Positions 47,596 through 58,171 of a DNA stretch of 64,000 nucleotides are shown here, one piece after another. Under the pieces are notes generated by a model. The model did no database searches. It worked only from the letters and a program-made list of their open reading frames with translations, and was not told the DNA's origin. The DNA lies in assembly GCF_016908395.1 (NCBI RefSeq), contig NZ_JAFBDU010000013.1, positions 1 through 64,000 of the forward strand, given 5' to 3'. A program made the position numbers and the translations under genes. The stretch is from Metabacillus crassostreae. Its GTDB lineage: Bacteria > Bacillota > Bacilli > Bacillales > Bacillaceae. Numbering within the stretch: position 1 is the first letter of the stretch; each line of letters starts with the position of its first letter.

Positions 47596-47955
47596 TTACT
47601 TAACTTCTACAGAAGCTCCAACTTCTTCAAGTTTAGCTTTTAATTCTTCAGCTTCTTCTTTAGTAACGCCTTCTTTGATTGCTTTAGGAGCGTTATCTAC
47701 AACTTCTTTAGCTTCTTTTAATCCAAGACCAGTAGCTTCACGTACTACTTTGATAACCTTGATTTTTTGTCCGCCAGCACTTGCAAGTACTACGTCAAAT
47801 TCAGTTTGCTCAGCAGCAGCTTCGCCACCACCAGCAGCAACAGCTACAGGAGCTGCAGCAGTAACACCAAACTCTTCTTCGATTGCTTTAACTAAGTCGT
47901 TTAATTCTAAAACAGTCATACTTTTAACTGCTTCAATGATTTGTTCTTGAGTCAT
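47596..47955 (-). CDS. rplL: 50S ribosomal protein L7/L12
   Basis: L7/L12 of 119 residues. The N-terminal dimer domain, the Ala/Gly-rich hinge ([17 protein letters not shown]) and the C-terminal domain that recruits elongation factors ([20 protein letters not shown]) are all present. Several copies bind L10 to form the stalk. It follows rplJ. Confidence 0.98.
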   Translation of the reverse strand: MTQEQIIEAVKSMTVLELNDLVKAIEEEFGVTAAAPVAVAAGGGEAAAEQTEFDVVLASAGGQKIKVIKVVREATGLGLKEAKEVVDNAPKAIKEGVTKEEAEELKAKLEEVGASVEVK

Positions 47956-48020
47956 TATAATTTCCTCCTTGTTTTTCCTATTATTAGTTTTATTACATAC
48001 TAAAAGTTAGTTCAAATAGA

Positions 48021-48521
48021 TTATGCGCCTTGTTCTTCTTTTTGATCTGCAACAGCTTTTGTAGCAAGTGCAAGATTACGGATTGGAGCTTGAAGAACGC
48101 TAAGCAACATAGAAAGTAAACCTTCGCGTGATGGAAGTTCAGCAAGAGCTTTAACTTCTTCAACTGAAGCAACATTTCCTTCGATTACACCAGCTTTGAT
48201 TTCAAGAGCTTCATGCTTTTTAGCGAAGTCATTTAAAATTTTAGCTGGAGCTACAACATCATCACCACCAAATGCAATTGCGTTTGGACCAGTTAATGCG
48301 TCGTTAAGACCTGAAAGTTCAGCAAGTTCTACCGCACGACGAGTCATCGTGTTTTTGTAAACTTTAAATTCAATTCCTGCGTCACGTAATTGTTTACGTA
48401 ATTCAGTAACCTCACCTACAGTTAATCCACGGTAATCTACAACGATAGTAGATTTGCTTTCACGGAACTTAGTAGAAATCTCTTCTACGATCTGTTTTTT
48501 CTTTTCGATAATTGCGCTCAT
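48021..48521 (-). CDS. rplJ: 50S ribosomal protein L10
   Basis: L10 of 166 residues, the base of the stalk. The start at 48521 ([15 protein letters not shown]) has AGGAGGTG upstream; an extension to 48551 runs into the leader. In Bacillus, L10 with L12 represses this operon through the leader RNA, which is recognisable here. Confidence 0.98.
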   Translation of the reverse strand: MSAIIEKKKQIVEEISTKFRESKSTIVVDYRGLTVGEVTELRKQLRDAGIEFKVYKNTMTRRAVELAELSGLNDALTGPNAIAFGGDDVVAPAKILNDFAKKHEALEIKAGVIEGNVASVEEVKALAELPSREGLLSMLLSVLQAPIRNLALATKAVADQKEEQGA

Positions 48522-48712
48522 TGTTACACCTCCTGTAGATTCATGTAACACTAGTACCGTTCGGTGATGGCCGTAAAAAAACCTCCACTAGACATGGAGG
48601 TTTGTATATACAACAACAAGCAAAATGCTTTATTCGTAAATACACCTCGGTAGGAAATTAAGCTCGATAGCACCTACGGTCTACGGTATAGCGATATTTG
48701 TTTTAAACAACA
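48522..48712 (-). ncRNA. L10 leader RNA with attenuator
   Basis: The rplJ leader carries TTAATTTCCTACCGAGGTGT, the recognisable L10-leader segment, and ends in a terminator-like hairpin, AAACCTCCATGTC...GTGGAGGTTTTTTT (48573-48605). The layout fits L10(L12)4 binding upstream controlling read-through of the attenuator. Confidence 0.8.
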
Positions 48713-48718
48713 TTGATT

Positions 48719-48748
48719 ATTATATATTAAACTTCATAGAGAAGTCAA
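48719..48748 (-). promoter_or_regulatory. rplJL promoter (sigma-A)
   Basis: On the minus strand TTGACT, 18 nt, perfect TATAAT, directly behind the rplA stop. It drives the L10 leader. Confidence 0.75.
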
Positions 48749-48754
48749 TAGTTA

Positions 48755-49453
48755 TTATTTTACAGAAAAGCTTGATGTGTCAACTTTTACGCCAGGTCCC
48801 ATTGTTGAAGTAGCGTTAACACTCTTCATGTAAGTACCTTTTGCTGCAGCTGGCTTAGCTTTAAGTAAAGTTTCATATACAGTTGTGAAGTTCTCTACTA
48901 ATTTGCTATCATCGAAAGAAACTTTCCCGATAGGAACATGGATAATTCCAGCTTTGTCTAAACGATATTCAACTTTACCAGCTTTAATTTCGTTAACAGC
49001 TTTCGTTACGTCAAATGTTACTGTTCCTGTTTTAGGGTTTGGCATTAAACCTTTTGGTCCTAATACACGACCTAATTTACCAACTTCACCCATCATATCA
49101 GGCGTTGCTACGATTACATCAAATTCAAACCAACCTTGTTGGATTTTGTTGATATAGTCAGCATCTCCAACATAATCAGCACCTGCAGCTTCAGCTTCTT
49201 TCGCTTTTTCACCTTTAGCAAATACTAATACACGTTGAGTTTTACCAGTACCATTCGGAAGAACAACTGCTCCACGAATTTGTTGGTCAGCTTTCTTAGG
49301 ATCTACTCCTAAACGAAATGCTACTTCTACAGTTGCATCGAATTTAGCAACGCTAGTCTTTTTAACTAGTTCTACTGCATCATTAACTGGATAGAACGTA
49401 GAACGATCTACAAGTTTCGCAGCTTCTTGAAACTTCTTACCTTTTTTAGCCAT
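48755..49453 (-). CDS. rplA: 50S ribosomal protein L1
   Basis: L1 of 232 residues, the mobile stalk at the E site and, in many bacteria, a repressor of its own operon. [14 protein letters not shown] appears as [18 protein letters not shown], the family signature. It follows rplK after 112 nt. Confidence 0.98.
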   Translation of the reverse strand: MAKKGKKFQEAAKLVDRSTFYPVNDAVELVKKTSVAKFDATVEVAFRLGVDPKKADQQIRGAVVLPNGTGKTQRVLVFAKGEKAKEAEAAGADYVGDADYINKIQQGWFEFDVIVATPDMMGEVGKLGRVLGPKGLMPNPKTGTVTFDVTKAVNEIKAGKVEYRLDKAGIIHVPIGKVSFDDSKLVENFTTVYETLLKAKPAAAKGTYMKSVNATSTMGPGVKVDTSSFSVK

Positions 49454-49503
49454 TTTAAATTTCCTCCTTAGTGGTTTTAGCGGAATAACCTCCCACGAAT
49501 AAA

Positions 49504-49537
49504 GGTTGCGAACTTGTTTTTAAGCAAACTCGCAACC
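49504..49537 (-). promoter_or_regulatory. hairpin between rplK and rplA
   Basis: On the minus strand GGTTGCGA pairs with TCGCAACC, with further inner pairing, followed by a T-rich stretch. It may be an attenuator, an L1-binding site or an mRNA-processing site. None can be chosen by eye. Confidence 0.5.
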
Positions 49538-49565
49538 CCAAAAAACATTCCCAACTAATCAACGA

Positions 49566-49991
49566 TTAGTCTTCGATAACGATACCCATACTACGTGCAG
49601 TACCTTCAACCATACGCATTGCTGATTCAACGCTAGCAGCGTTTAAATCAGGCATTTTTGTTTCAGCGATTTCACGTACCTTGTCACGTTTAACAGTCGC
49701 TACTTTATTACGATTTGGTTCACCAGAACCAGACTCAATTCCAGCCGCTTTTTTAAGAAGAACAGCAGCAGGAGGAGTTTTAGTAATAAATGTAAATGAA
49801 CGGTCCTCAAATACCGTGATTTCAACCGGAATGATTAAACCAGCTTGTTCAGCTGTACGAGCGTTAAACTCTTTACAGAATCCCATGATATTAACACCAG
49901 CTTGACCTAATGCAGGACCAACTGGTGGTGCTGGATTAGCTTTCGCTGCAGGAATTTGCAATTTTACAATTTTAATTACTTTTTTAGCCAC
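49566..49991 (-). CDS. rplK: 50S ribosomal protein L11
   Basis: L11 of 141 residues, matching B. subtilis in length. The start is a GTG at 49991 with AAGGAGGTG upstream, giving (M)[18 protein letters not shown]; a start at 50045 adds non-family residues. The Pro-rich hinge [17 protein letters not shown] senses factor binding and thiopeptides. The protein is also needed for RelA activation by uncharged tRNA. Confidence 0.97.
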   Translation of the reverse strand: MAKKVIKIVKLQIPAAKANPAPPVGPALGQAGVNIMGFCKEFNARTAEQAGLIIPVEITVFEDRSFTFITKTPPAAVLLKKAAGIESGSGEPNRNKVATVKRDKVREIAETKMPDLNAASVESAMRMVEGTARSMGIVIED

Positions 49992-50054
49992 GAGACACAC
50001 CTCCTTAAGTCCGTGATGTGGTAAATGGGTTAATAACCCTCCCACTCATCTAAT

Positions 50055-50080
50055 CCACTTGTTTTACAAATGGATAAAAT
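50055..50080 (-). promoter_or_regulatory. stem-loop in the rplK leader
   Basis: On the minus strand ATCCATTTGT pairs with ACAAGTGGAT with an AAA-type loop, in the 200-nt rplK leader. It is a candidate site for L1 or L11 feedback, by position only. Confidence 0.35.
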
Positions 50081-50194
50081 TCGGGCAACTCACAATGAGC
50101 ATACCTACCCTTATGCATTCAGAAACACTTGAATTTCTGATCAGCGTTACATCTTATTTCTATCTCAGGTTCTTGAGACATACTGACCTATGAA

Positions 50195-50223
50195 ATATTA
50201 CCACTTTTCTTAATTGATTTCAA
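50195..50223 (-). promoter_or_regulatory. rplK-rplA promoter (sigma-A)
   Basis: On the minus strand TTGAAA, 17 nt, TAATAT, just behind the nusG stop. Confidence 0.7.
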
Positions 50224-50234
50224 GTTTTTTCACA

Positions 50235-50768
50235 TTATAATTTAGTAACTTGTGAAAAATCTAATTCAACAGGTGTTTCACGACCAAACATATTAACAAG
50301 AACTCTTAACTTATTTTTGTCAGAATCTATTTCTTCAATAGATCCAGTAAAGTTAGCAAATGGCCCTTCTGTAACCTTAACTGTTTCTTTTAGTTCATAA
50401 TCAATCTCAACTCTATGTTCATCCATACCCATTCTTTTTAAGATAAACATAATCTCTTCATCTAGTAGAGGTGTTGGTTTTGAACCATGTCCAGCAGAGC
50501 CGACAAATCCAGTAACTCCAGGAGTATTACGAACTACATACCAAGAGTCATCAGTCATGACAATCTCTACAAGTACATATCCAGGAAACACCTTTTTCTT
50601 AACAACTTTCTTCTTGCCGTCCTTATAATCTGTTTCTTCTTCTTCAGGTACAACAACACGGAATATTTTATCCTCCATGCCCATTGATTCTACACGTTTT
50701 TCAAGATTTGCTTTAACCTTGTTTTCATAACCTGAATATGTGTGTACTACATACCAATTCTTTTCCAT
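50235..50768 (-). CDS. nusG: transcription factor NusG
   Basis: NusG of 177 residues. The NGN domain (MEKNWYVVHTYSGYENKVKA) binds RNA polymerase and the C-terminal KOW domain (VKVTEGPFANFTGSIEEID) contacts Rho or S10. In Bacillus it promotes pausing. It is separated from secE by an intrinsic terminator, so part of its expression may come by read-through. Confidence 0.98.
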   Translation of the reverse strand: MEKNWYVVHTYSGYENKVKANLEKRVESMGMEDKIFRVVVPEEEETDYKDGKKKVVKKKVFPGYVLVEIVMTDDSWYVVRNTPGVTGFVGSAGHGSKPTPLLDEEIMFILKRMGMDEHRVEIDYELKETVKVTEGPFANFTGSIEEIDSDKNKLRVLVNMFGRETPVELDFSQVTKL

Positions 50769-50858
50769 AGTGTCAGGACAACTTGTCCTTCCCTCCCCAC
50801 GATAGGTTTATGTAACTCTATATTAATGTGCATAAATACTAACTCTTTTTTTATACAA

Positions 50859-50884
50859 TGAAAAAACCCGTTTAACGGGTTTCA
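50859..50884 (-). terminator. terminator between secE and nusG
   Basis: On the minus strand AAACCCGTTAAACGGGTTTTTT, a compact hairpin with a T-run. It limits transcription from secE into nusG. Confidence 0.85.
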
Positions 50885-50930
50885 AAGACAAAGAATTTAT
50901 ATTTTCTATTATAGCACGATTTTCCATCTA

Positions 50931-51113
50931 TTATTCAAAAAATAAACGAATTAAAGAGGAAATCCCTAAGTCAGTTATCGCAAAGAACACTGCCACAAAT
51001 GTTACTGTTGATACAACTGTAACTGTATACTTCGTAAGTTCTTTACCTTTAGGCCAACTAACCTTCTTCATTTCACGAGAAACATCTCGGAAAAAATTAA
51101 TTAAACGCTGCAT
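50931..51113 (-). CDS. secE: preprotein translocase subunit SecE
   Basis: SecE of 60 residues with one C-terminal membrane helix (about residues 32-54), the short Gram-positive form. The amphipathic stretch RDVSREMKKVSWPKGKEL, including the conserved SWP, clamps SecY. It lies between rpmGB and nusG. Confidence 0.97.
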   Translation of the reverse strand: MQRLINFFRDVSREMKKVSWPKGKELTKYTVTVVSTVTFVAVFFAITDLGISSLIRLFFE

Positions 51114-51168
51114 GTATGCCTACCTCCAGGAATAATAGGGAAATTCTTATAAAATAAAATAAATAGAA

Positions 51169-51318
51169 TTATTTCGTTTCACGGTGGTTTAAATGCGAGT
51201 TACAAACTTTACAAAATTTCTTTACTTCTAACCGATCGTTTGTGCTTGATACATTTTTCATTGTTGTATAATTTCTACTTCCACAAGTTGTACAAGCCAA
51301 TGTTACTTTCTTTCGCAT
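51169..51318 (-). CDS. rpmGB: 50S ribosomal protein L33 (zinc form)
   Basis: L33 of 49 residues. The start at 51318 ([19 protein letters not shown]) has AGGTGAGG upstream; an extension to 51378 is not family-like. Two Cys pairs (CTTC and CKVC) bind zinc. Located between sigH and secE as in B. subtilis. Confidence 0.96.
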   Translation of the reverse strand: MRKKVTLACTTCGSRNYTTMKNVSSTNDRLEVKKFCKVCNSHLNHRETK

Positions 51319-51413
51319 AACCTCACCTGCCGTTACATTATTCCTTAAAACTGTATCATAGTGAGGTTTCTTCGTCAATAAACGATAAAATTCAAGTTTT
51401 TAGCCTTTTATAA

Positions 51414-52070
51414 TCATAAACTAATTTCTCTAATCTCTAAATATCGTTCTAGTTTTCTCTTAACACGCTGCAAGGCATTGTCTATTGATTTCACATGCCT
51501 ATTTAACTCTTCAGATATTTCGTGATAAGATCTGCCATCTAAGTATAAAACCAACACTTTTTGTTCTAGGTCACTTAGCAATTCTCCCATCTTCACTTCA
51601 ATATCATCAAACTCCTCTTGATTGATAATGAGTTCCTCAGGATCCAATGCTTTTGTACCAGAAATCACATCTAATAATGTTCGATCTGACTCTTCATCAT
51701 AAATTGGCTTGTCCAATGAAACATAGGAATTTAGAGGAATGTGCTTTTGTCGAGTAGCAGTTTTAATAGCGGTAATGATTTGCCTTGTAATGCACAACTC
51801 AGCAAATGCTTTAAAAGAAGTGAGCTTGTCCTCTTTAAAATCACGTATAGCTTTGTATAATCCAATCATTCCTTCTTGGATAATATCTTCTCGATCTGCC
51901 CCAATTAAAAAGTATGACCGTGCTTTCGCTCTAACAAAATTACGATATTTGTTGATAAGGTAGTCCAACGCTTCACTTTCTCCATGATGAACGAGTTCAA
52001 CTACTTGTTCATCCTCCATTAATACTAATTCTTCTCTGTTGACCTTGTCTTTGTTGAATGATGAATTCAA
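51414..52070 (-). CDS. sigH: RNA polymerase sigma-H factor
   Basis: Sigma-H of 218 residues, the same length as in B. subtilis. The start is a TTG at 52070 preceded by GGGGGG; a start at 52166 would run through the promoter. Region 2 (NFVRAKARSYFLIGADREDI and IIQEGMIGLYKAIRDF) and region 4 (LYLDGRSYHEISEEL) are very conserved. It drives early sporulation, competence and stationary-phase genes such as spo0A, kinA and ftsAZ. Confidence 0.97.
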   Translation of the reverse strand: MNSSFNKDKVNREELVLMEDEQVVELVHHGESEALDYLINKYRNFVRAKARSYFLIGADREDIIQEGMIGLYKAIRDFKEDKLTSFKAFAELCITRQIITAIKTATRQKHIPLNSYVSLDKPIYDEESDRTLLDVISGTKALDPEELIINQEEFDDIEVKMGELLSDLEQKVLVLYLDGRSYHEISEELNRHVKSIDNALQRVKRKLERYLEIREISL

Positions 52071-52103
52071 GTCGATCCCCCCGACCACACGCAAGATAAC
52101 AAT

Positions 52104-52133
52104 ATTATACAGTAATGGTTTTGAAAGCGTCAA
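52104..52133 (-). promoter_or_regulatory. sigH promoter (sigma-A)
   Basis: On the minus strand TTGACG, 18 nt, perfect TATAAT, in the 67-nt gap between rae1 and sigH. In B. subtilis the corresponding promoter is repressed by AbrB. Confidence 0.75.
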
Positions 52134-52137
52134 CCAA

Positions 52138-52647
52138 CTATAAATTTCCTCTACGCCATTTTTCAAGCTTTTCCATCACATCATCAGGAAAAGCTATTTT
52201 AGATGATGGTCGATCTTTTTCAATCTTTTTTACTCTATGTTTGATTCTATTTTCAATAGAATTCATTTCATTTAAGAGCTCTCTAGCTGACTTTCTAAGA
52301 GCTCCTTGACCAAATATTGCCCATTGTTCTGTAAAATCAGAGGTTGCTACATGTACTTGTGTTTTAATATTTCCCAAAGATTTTGCTAGCTTTTCTATAC
52401 GTTCATCAGCAGTTTCGTTTTCCCTTGTAAAAATAACTTCTACCCGGTAGTTTTTTTGTTTTTTCTCAATACCCTTGACCATATGTGCATCAAAGACAAC
52501 AATTACTCTGTAACCAGTATATGCTTGGTATTCTGCCATCTTTTCTATCAAAAGATTTCTTGCTTCTGAGAGATTATTTTTTTTAAGATTTTGTAAATCC
52601 GGCCACGCTCCAATAATGTTATATCCATCAACTAATAGGATATCCAT
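52138..52647 (-). CDS. rae1: Rae1, ribosome-dependent mRNA endonuclease (NYN domain)
   Basis: A protein of 169 residues formerly called YacP. The PIN-like NYN domain shows ILLVDGYNIIGAWPDL at the N-terminus, VIVVFDAHMVKG and the later ATSDFTEQW, which carry the acidic metal-binding residues. In B. subtilis Rae1 cuts mRNA in the ribosomal A site. It follows rlmB after six bases. Confidence 0.93.
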   Translation of the reverse strand: MDILLVDGYNIIGAWPDLQNLKKNNLSEARNLLIEKMAEYQAYTGYRVIVVFDAHMVKGIEKKQKNYRVEVIFTRENETADERIEKLAKSLGNIKTQVHVATSDFTEQWAIFGQGALRKSARELLNEMNSIENRIKHRVKKIEKDRPSSKIAFPDDVMEKLEKWRRGNL

Positions 52648-52653
52648 TGGCTT

Positions 52654-53397
52654 CTATTCCCCTAAAGGATTTCGTTTCCGATATACCTCGTACATTAAAA
52701 GACTTGCTGCAACAGAAGCGTTCAGTGATGTTACATGACCAACCATCGGCATTTTTATTAAGAAATCACACTTCTCTTTAATGAGTCGACCAATTCCTTT
52801 TCCTTCACTACCGATAATTAATGCTAACGGCATATTACCATCAAGGTTACGATAGTCATCCGCTCCCTTAGCATCAGTTCCAACAATCCAAATTCCTTTT
52901 TCTTTCAGTTCTTCTATTGTTCGAGCCATATTGGTAATACGAGCAACAGGAATATGTTCTATTGCACCAGTAGAAGATTTAGCAACTGTTGCAGTTAGTC
53001 CAACTGCTCTTCTTTTTGGGATGACGATTCCATGCGCACCAACAGCATCAGCAGTTCTCATAATTGAACCAAGGTTATGAGGATCTTCAATTTCATCTAA
53101 CAATAAAAGAAATGGCATTTCGTTTCTTTTCTCAGCAATTTTTAAAATGTCATCAATATGAACATATTCATATGCAGCTACTTGAGCCACAACTCCTTGA
53201 TGATTCCCCTCAACCATTTGATCTATCTTTTTCTTTGGAACAAAGTTAATTGTTATACCTCTTTCTTTGGCAAGTCTTGTTATTTCTTGAGCTTGTCCCT
53301 TTAAAGAGTTTTCAGCTACCCATATTTTATTAACGTCTCTAGAAGACTTTAATACTTCAATAACTGTATTACGTCCAATAATATAATCTTGACTCAT
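52654..53397 (-). CDS. rlmB: 23S rRNA 2'-O-methyltransferase, RlmB/TrmH (SpoU) family
   Basis: A SpoU-family enzyme of 247 residues. An N-terminal L30e-like RNA-binding domain is followed by the trefoil-knot domain with motif 1 [16 protein letters not shown], motif 2 [11 protein letters not shown] and motif 3 [20 protein letters not shown]. The expected product is Gm2251 in 23S rRNA. It overlaps mrnC by four bases. Confidence 0.93.
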   Translation of the reverse strand: MSQDYIIGRNTVIEVLKSSRDVNKIWVAENSLKGQAQEITRLAKERGITINFVPKKKIDQMVEGNHQGVVAQVAAYEYVHIDDILKIAEKRNEMPFLLLLDEIEDPHNLGSIMRTADAVGAHGIVIPKRRAVGLTATVAKSSTGAIEHIPVARITNMARTIEELKEKGIWIVGTDAKGADDYRNLDGNMPLALIIGSEGKGIGRLIKEKCDFLIKMPMVGHVTSLNASVAASLLMYEVYRKRNPLGE

Positions 53398-53822
53398 CGT
53401 CTTCCCTCCTTTCCTTCACCATCAATAAATTGAAATGCTTTTTCTATCAATTCCTCTAAACGATCATGCTTCTTCTCTAAATATAAATAACCTAGTAATG
53501 CCTCAAATGCTGTACTATATCGATATGTTTGAACATCAGTATTTTTTGGAATTGTACCTGACTTCGCATTTCTTCCTCGTCTGATTACACCCTCCTCTTC
53601 CTCAGAAAACAGCTCTAATGAAAACAGATAGTGCAAAATACTAGCTTGTGCCTTTGCTGAAACAAATCTTTTTGCTTGGTTATGCAGCTGATTTGGTCTA
53701 ATACTTCCTTTTAACAACAGATGATGTCTTACATATATCTCAAAAACAGCATCTCCAACATATGCTAAAGCTAAGCTATTTAAAAGTTTAGAGTCCTTAA
53801 TTGTCTTTAAATCTAGAAACAT
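53394..53822 (-). CDS. mrnC: Mini-ribonuclease III
   Basis: MrnC of 142 residues, an RNase III catalytic domain without the double-stranded RNA-binding domain. [25 protein letters not shown] and [13 protein letters not shown] carry the acidic residues. It matures 23S rRNA in Bacillus. The start at 53822 has GAGGAG four bases upstream; the ATG at 53834 would include it. It overlaps rlmB. Confidence 0.95.
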   Translation of the reverse strand: MFLDLKTIKDSKLLNSLALAYVGDAVFEIYVRHHLLLKGSIRPNQLHNQAKRFVSAKAQASILHYLFSLELFSEEEEGVIRRGRNAKSGTIPKNTDVQTYRYSTAFEALLGYLYLEKKHDRLEELIEKAFQFIDGEGKEGRR

Positions 53823-53843
53823 TTTGCTCCTCATTTCCTAAAG

Positions 53844-53900
53844 AAAAAGGGGACAAAGCTCAAAGCGAACATACGTTTCTAACTCGGATACTTTGTCACC
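53844..53900 (-). terminator. possible terminator or attenuator between cysS and mrnC
   Basis: On the minus strand GGTGACAAAG pairs with CTTTGTCCCC, followed by TTTTT, with about 34 nt of partly structured sequence between. It would reduce read-through from cysS into mrnC. The long loop leaves room for a regulatory RNA instead. Confidence 0.55.
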
Positions 53901-54104
53901 TTTGTAACCTTTTTTATCTTTATTCCCTCAAAACGAACTTCATAATCAATGGCTATTATCTTGAAATATTGCTTTTAATCGACTTAAAGTGAAATTGTAT
54001 ATATAAGTACTATTCTAAGAAGAAAATTCACCTCTAGACTATCTACATTGCTGTTTCCTTTAAGTTTCTAAAAGCCACAAAGTCTTTGCATACAGCAAAA
54101 TTGT

Positions 54105-55502
54105 TTAACTTCTTTTCCACCTTGTACCTTGTGGAGTATCTTCTAAAATAATATTTAACTCTTTTAGTTTGTCACGAATCTCATCAGATAGAGCAAAATT
54201 CCGCTCTTTTCTCGCCTGAATTCGTTGCTGAATCATAGCCTCAATTTCTTCATCTAACAGTTGGTTAGAGGAAAACTTAATCCCTAAAACATCTCCTAAT
54301 GAATCTAGTTCATCAAGAAAGGCCTGAATAACGTCTTCTGATGTATTTTGCTCTTCTACATAATAGTTCGCCTGTTTTGAAAGCTCGAAAAGGACTGAGA
54401 TTGCATTTGCTGTATTAAAATCATCATCCATTTCCTTCTCAAATTGCTGGCGGAATTCTTTAATCTTACTTAACCATTTATCATTATTTTCTGTTAAATT
54501 TGTTGAACTATTCTTACGATGCTGAAGGTTGCCATAAGAAGTGGTAATACGCTCAAAAGCATTTTTCGTACTTTCTAACAGCTCCTGTGAAAAATTAATT
54601 GGATGTCGATAATGAACAGATAACATAAAGAATCGGACAATTTGTGGATCAATCTCTTTAATAATATCGTGTACCAATACAAAGTTACCTAAAGACTTAG
54701 ACATTTTCTCATTATTTATATTAATATAGCCATTATGCATCCAATATTTTGAAAACAACTTCCCATTTACTGCTTCTGATTGAGCAATTTCATTTTCATG
54801 ATGTGGGAATGTTAAATCCTGACCACCGGCATGAATATCGATTGTATCTCCTAAGTACTTCTTCGCCATAGCCGAGCATTCAATATGCCACCCTGGTCGA
54901 CCATCTCCCCAAGGACTTTCCCAGGAAATCTCGCCTTCCTTCGCTGCTTTCCATAGAACGAAGTCTAAAGCATCCTGCTTCTTTTCACCTACATCAATTC
55001 GATTACCTAATCTTAATTCTTCAATTGATTGATGAGAAAGCTTACCATACCCTTTAAATTCTCTTGTTTTATAGTAAACATCTCCATCCGCTTCATACGC
55101 ATAGCCTTTATCAATTAGAGCCTGAATAAACTCGATAATAAGCTCAATGTTCTCAGTGACACGCGGATGTACATTAGCACGTTTACAGCCTAGTGCTGAT
55201 ACATCAGCAAAATATGCATCAATAAACCGCTCTGCAACTGTAGGAACATCTGTACCAAGCTCATTAGCTGCTTTTATCAATTTGTCATCTACATCAGTAA
55301 AATTAGAAACAAAATTAACATCATAGCCTCTATATTCTAAATATCTTCTTACAGTATCATAAACGATTGCTGGTCTAGCATTTCCTATATGAATATAGTT
55401 ATAAACCGTTGGACCACACACATACATTTTAACCTTACCTGCTTCTAGTGGTTCAAACGTTTCCTTTTGCCTTGTTAGCGTATTGTACAACTTTATTGTC
55501 AT
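54105..55502 (-). CDS. cysS: cysteinyl-tRNA synthetase
   Basis: CysRS of 465 residues, class I, charges tRNA-Cys. HIGH-type motif [11 protein letters not shown], the zinc-binding Cys (CGPT), the HECSAM motif (WHIECSAMA) and KMSKS are present. The ATG at 55502 ([16 protein letters not shown]) matches the family; a GTG two codons earlier is possible. It overlaps the end of cysE by 50 nt and is under the same T-box. Confidence 0.97.
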   Translation of the reverse strand: MTIKLYNTLTRQKETFEPLEAGKVKMYVCGPTVYNYIHIGNARPAIVYDTVRRYLEYRGYDVNFVSNFTDVDDKLIKAANELGTDVPTVAERFIDAYFADVSALGCKRANVHPRVTENIELIIEFIQALIDKGYAYEADGDVYYKTREFKGYGKLSHQSIEELRLGNRIDVGEKKQDALDFVLWKAAKEGEISWESPWGDGRPGWHIECSAMAKKYLGDTIDIHAGGQDLTFPHHENEIAQSEAVNGKLFSKYWMHNGYININNEKMSKSLGNFVLVHDIIKEIDPQIVRFFMLSVHYRHPINFSQELLESTKNAFERITTSYGNLQHRKNSSTNLTENNDKWLSKIKEFRQQFEKEMDDDFNTANAISVLFELSKQANYYVEEQNTSEDVIQAFLDELDSLGDVLGIKFSSNQLLDEEIEAMIQQRIQARKERNFALSDEIRDKLKELNIILEDTPQGTRWKRS

Positions 55503-56148
55503 ATTCACTCGTCCCTTTCCTTAACTGTTGTACTTCATCTCTTAATCCCTTAAGCTCTGCTTCTAATTCCTTAAATCGATCTGCAACCGGATCAGGCAAA
55601 TCACAATGATTTAAGTCTTGATCAACTCTTTTACCATTTTGAATAACCACTCTACCAGGAATACCAACAACTGTTGAATGATCAGGAACCTCTTTAAGAA
55701 CAACAGAACCTGCACCTATTTTAGAGTATGCACCAACTGTGATTGATCCTAATACTTTTGCACCAGTTGCAATTAATGCATGGTCTTTAATTGTAGGATG
55801 TCGTTTTCCTTTTTCTTTACCAGTACCCCCTAAAGTAACTCCTTGGAATACGGTTACATCATCACCAATTTCACAGGTTTCTCCGATCACTACTCCCATT
55901 CCATGATCTATAAAAAAGCGACGACCTATTTTTGCAGCCGGATGAATTTCGACACCAGTAAAAAAGCGACTTACCTGAGAAACAGCTCTTGCTAAGAAAA
56001 AGAGTTTCCTCTTATACAACACATGTGCAATCCGGTACCCCCAAATAGCATGTAAACCAGAGTAAGTTAGGATAACCTCAAAATAACTTCTGGCAGAAGG
56101 ATCTTGTTCAAATACAACATCAACATCTTCTTTCATCATTTTTAACAC
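55453..56148 (-). CDS. cysE: serine O-acetyltransferase
   Basis: CysE of 231 residues makes O-acetylserine, the first step of cysteine synthesis. The start is a GTG at 56148, six bases after GGAGGG; longer readings have no site. The left-handed beta-helix hexapeptides ([38 protein letters not shown]) carry the catalytic His and Asp. The C-terminal tail is a charged helix. Transcribed with cysS behind the T-box. Confidence 0.95.
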   Translation of the reverse strand: MLKMMKEDVDVVFEQDPSARSYFEVILTYSGLHAIWGYRIAHVLYKRKLFFLARAVSQVSRFFTGVEIHPAAKIGRRFFIDHGMGVVIGETCEIGDDVTVFQGVTLGGTGKEKGKRHPTIKDHALIATGAKVLGSITVGAYSKIGAGSVVLKEVPDHSTVVGIPGRVVIQNGKRVDQDLNHCDLPDPVADRFKELEAELKGLRDEVQQLRKGTSEYDNKVVQYANKAKGNV

Positions 56149-56212
56149 TTTAATCCCTCCAATCCTCATCCTTATTGCCTTTATTTACTATCACTTTAAA
56201 TTTTTTTACATA

Positions 56213-56515
56213 TAAAAAAGCGCCTCTGTATATATGATACAGAGACGCTTAAATGCGCGGTTCCACTCTGTTTAGGTATGAGAAAAGAACAATCTCAACA
56301 CCTCAACTTTTGACTCTGTAACGTAGAGTAATACGCTTTTACTTACTAATCTATACTAGACGTTTAGTAAAAGGCTCAAAGGTGCATTTCAAGTATAACT
56401 TCACTTAAACCTCTTTCAGCCAGTGGAGGTTCTCTCTAAAAAGGAAATTAAACTTTACTCTCCTTATCAATGCTTTATCTATATGACTTTTAAAATGTAT
56501 TAACCATACTATATT
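56213..56515 (-). ncRNA. T-box riboswitch (tRNA-Cys) upstream of cysE-cysS
   Basis: The leader ends with the conserved T-box AGAGTGGAACCGCGC (56255-56269) followed by a terminator (56213-56251; AGCGTCTCTGTAT...ATACAGAGGCGCTTTTTT). Upstream, the stem I bulge reads GAAATGCACC, with TGC, a Cys codon, as specifier. Uncharged tRNA-Cys should therefore favour the antiterminator and switch on cysES. It fills the 384-bp gltX-cysE gap. Confidence 0.93.
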
Positions 56516-56532
56516 ACATTTTAGTCGAAAAG

Positions 56533-57990
56533 TTAACTAATAACACTATTTAATCTAGATATTACAATATTTTTACCTAAAACTGCAATTGATTTTGGTA
56601 AATCAGGGCCATGTGTTTGACCAGTAATAGCCACACGAATAGGCATAAATAAGTTTTTACCCTTCTGACCAGTTGCTTTTTGGACTGCTTTTATTGAAGC
56701 TTTCACTTGTTCAGCAGAAAAATCCTCTACACTCTCTACCTCAGTTAAAAACGCCTTTAGCACCTCTGGTACACTCTCTCCTTCAAGAACAGTCTCTGCT
56801 TCTCTATTGTAAGTAATATCTTCTTTAAAGAATAGCTCTGTAAGCTCTACAATTTCTGCTCCATAACTCATTTGTTCTTGGTAAAGTGCTATAAGCTGAT
56901 GAATTCGATCCTTAGCTTCTTCATTCATATCATCAGTAACTTTGCCAGCTTTCTCAAGATGTGGCAATGAAAGTGGAATCAGCTGAGCTATATCTAACTG
57001 TTTAATATATTGGTTATTCATCCATGCTAATTTTTGTGTATCAAAAACAGCAGGTGATTTTGATAATCTTGCTGAATCAAAGATTTCGATTAATTGTTCT
57101 TTTGAATACACTTCCTCTTCCCCACCTGGAGACCACCCAAGTAGAGAAATGAAGTTAAATAAAGCATCTGGAAGATAACCTAACTCCTCATATTGCTCAA
57201 TAAATTGGATGATTGATTCATCACGTTTACTTAATTTCTTTCGATTTTCATTTACAATCAACGTCATATGGCCAAATACTGGTATGTCCCAACCAAATGC
57301 CTCATAAATCATCATTTGTTTAGGTGTGTTTGAGATATGATCTTCACCACGTAAAACATGTGAGATTTTCATTAAATGATCATCAACCGCTACTGCAAAG
57401 TTGTATGTTGGTGTTCCATCCTTTTTCACGATAACAAAGTCGCCCATACCTTCAGATTCAAAAGATATATCACCTTTTACCATGTCATTAAAACGATACT
57501 CTTTTTTAGCTGGCACTCTGAAACGAATACTAGGCTTTAGCCCTTGTCCTTCAAGCTCTTGTTGTTCATCTACAGTCAGACTAGCATGTTTTCCTGAATA
57601 TTGAGGAGTTTCTCCACGAGCAAGTTGTTCTTCACGTTCTTTTTCTAGATCTTCTTCTGTACAAAAACATTTATAAGCTAGTCCTTTTTCTAGTAACTCT
57701 TCATAATATTTTTTGTAAATATCTGTTCTTTCTGATTGGCGATAAGGACCGTATTCTCCGCCAACATCAACACTTTCATCCCAGTTGATTCCTAGCCAAT
57801 TCAAATACTTCAGCTGGCTTTGCTCTCCACCCTCGATATTTCTTTTCTTATCGGTGTCTTCAATACGAATAATAAATTTTCCACCCTGGTTTTTTGCAAA
57901 TAAATAATTAAATAATGCAGTCCTTGCATTTCCTATATGTAAATGTCCTGTTGGACTTGGTGCATAACGCACTCTTACTTCACTTGTCAT
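56533..57990 (-). CDS. gltX: glutamyl-tRNA synthetase
   Basis: GltX of 485 residues, class I. HIGH-type motif [14 protein letters not shown] and the KLSKRDES motif are intact, as is the C-terminal anticodon-binding part. In Bacillus this enzyme charges both tRNA-Glu and tRNA-Gln, the latter then being amidated by GatCAB. GTGGAGG stands before the ATG. The 181-bp gap to ispF has a TTGACA but no well-spaced -10. Confidence 0.97.
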   Translation of the reverse strand: MTSEVRVRYAPSPTGHLHIGNARTALFNYLFAKNQGGKFIIRIEDTDKKRNIEGGEQSQLKYLNWLGINWDESVDVGGEYGPYRQSERTDIYKKYYEELLEKGLAYKCFCTEEDLEKEREEQLARGETPQYSGKHASLTVDEQQELEGQGLKPSIRFRVPAKKEYRFNDMVKGDISFESEGMGDFVIVKKDGTPTYNFAVAVDDHLMKISHVLRGEDHISNTPKQMMIYEAFGWDIPVFGHMTLIVNENRKKLSKRDESIIQFIEQYEELGYLPDALFNFISLLGWSPGGEEEVYSKEQLIEIFDSARLSKSPAVFDTQKLAWMNNQYIKQLDIAQLIPLSLPHLEKAGKVTDDMNEEAKDRIHQLIALYQEQMSYGAEIVELTELFFKEDITYNREAETVLEGESVPEVLKAFLTEVESVEDFSAEQVKASIKAVQKATGQKGKNLFMPIRVAITGQTHGPDLPKSIAVLGKNIVISRLNSVIS

Positions 57991-58171
57991 TTGTTTACCT
58001 CCACTTATTACTGTTTCTATATTTTAAATGATAACTTCTAACACAATACTTTATGCTTTTCCTGTATTGTCAAACGGTATTAATAAGACCTAATTCTACC
58101 ACCAATGTATCAGAGACACAAAATAATTCATAGTAGAATCTAAAGTAATTACACCCTTATCGGTTTGCTAT

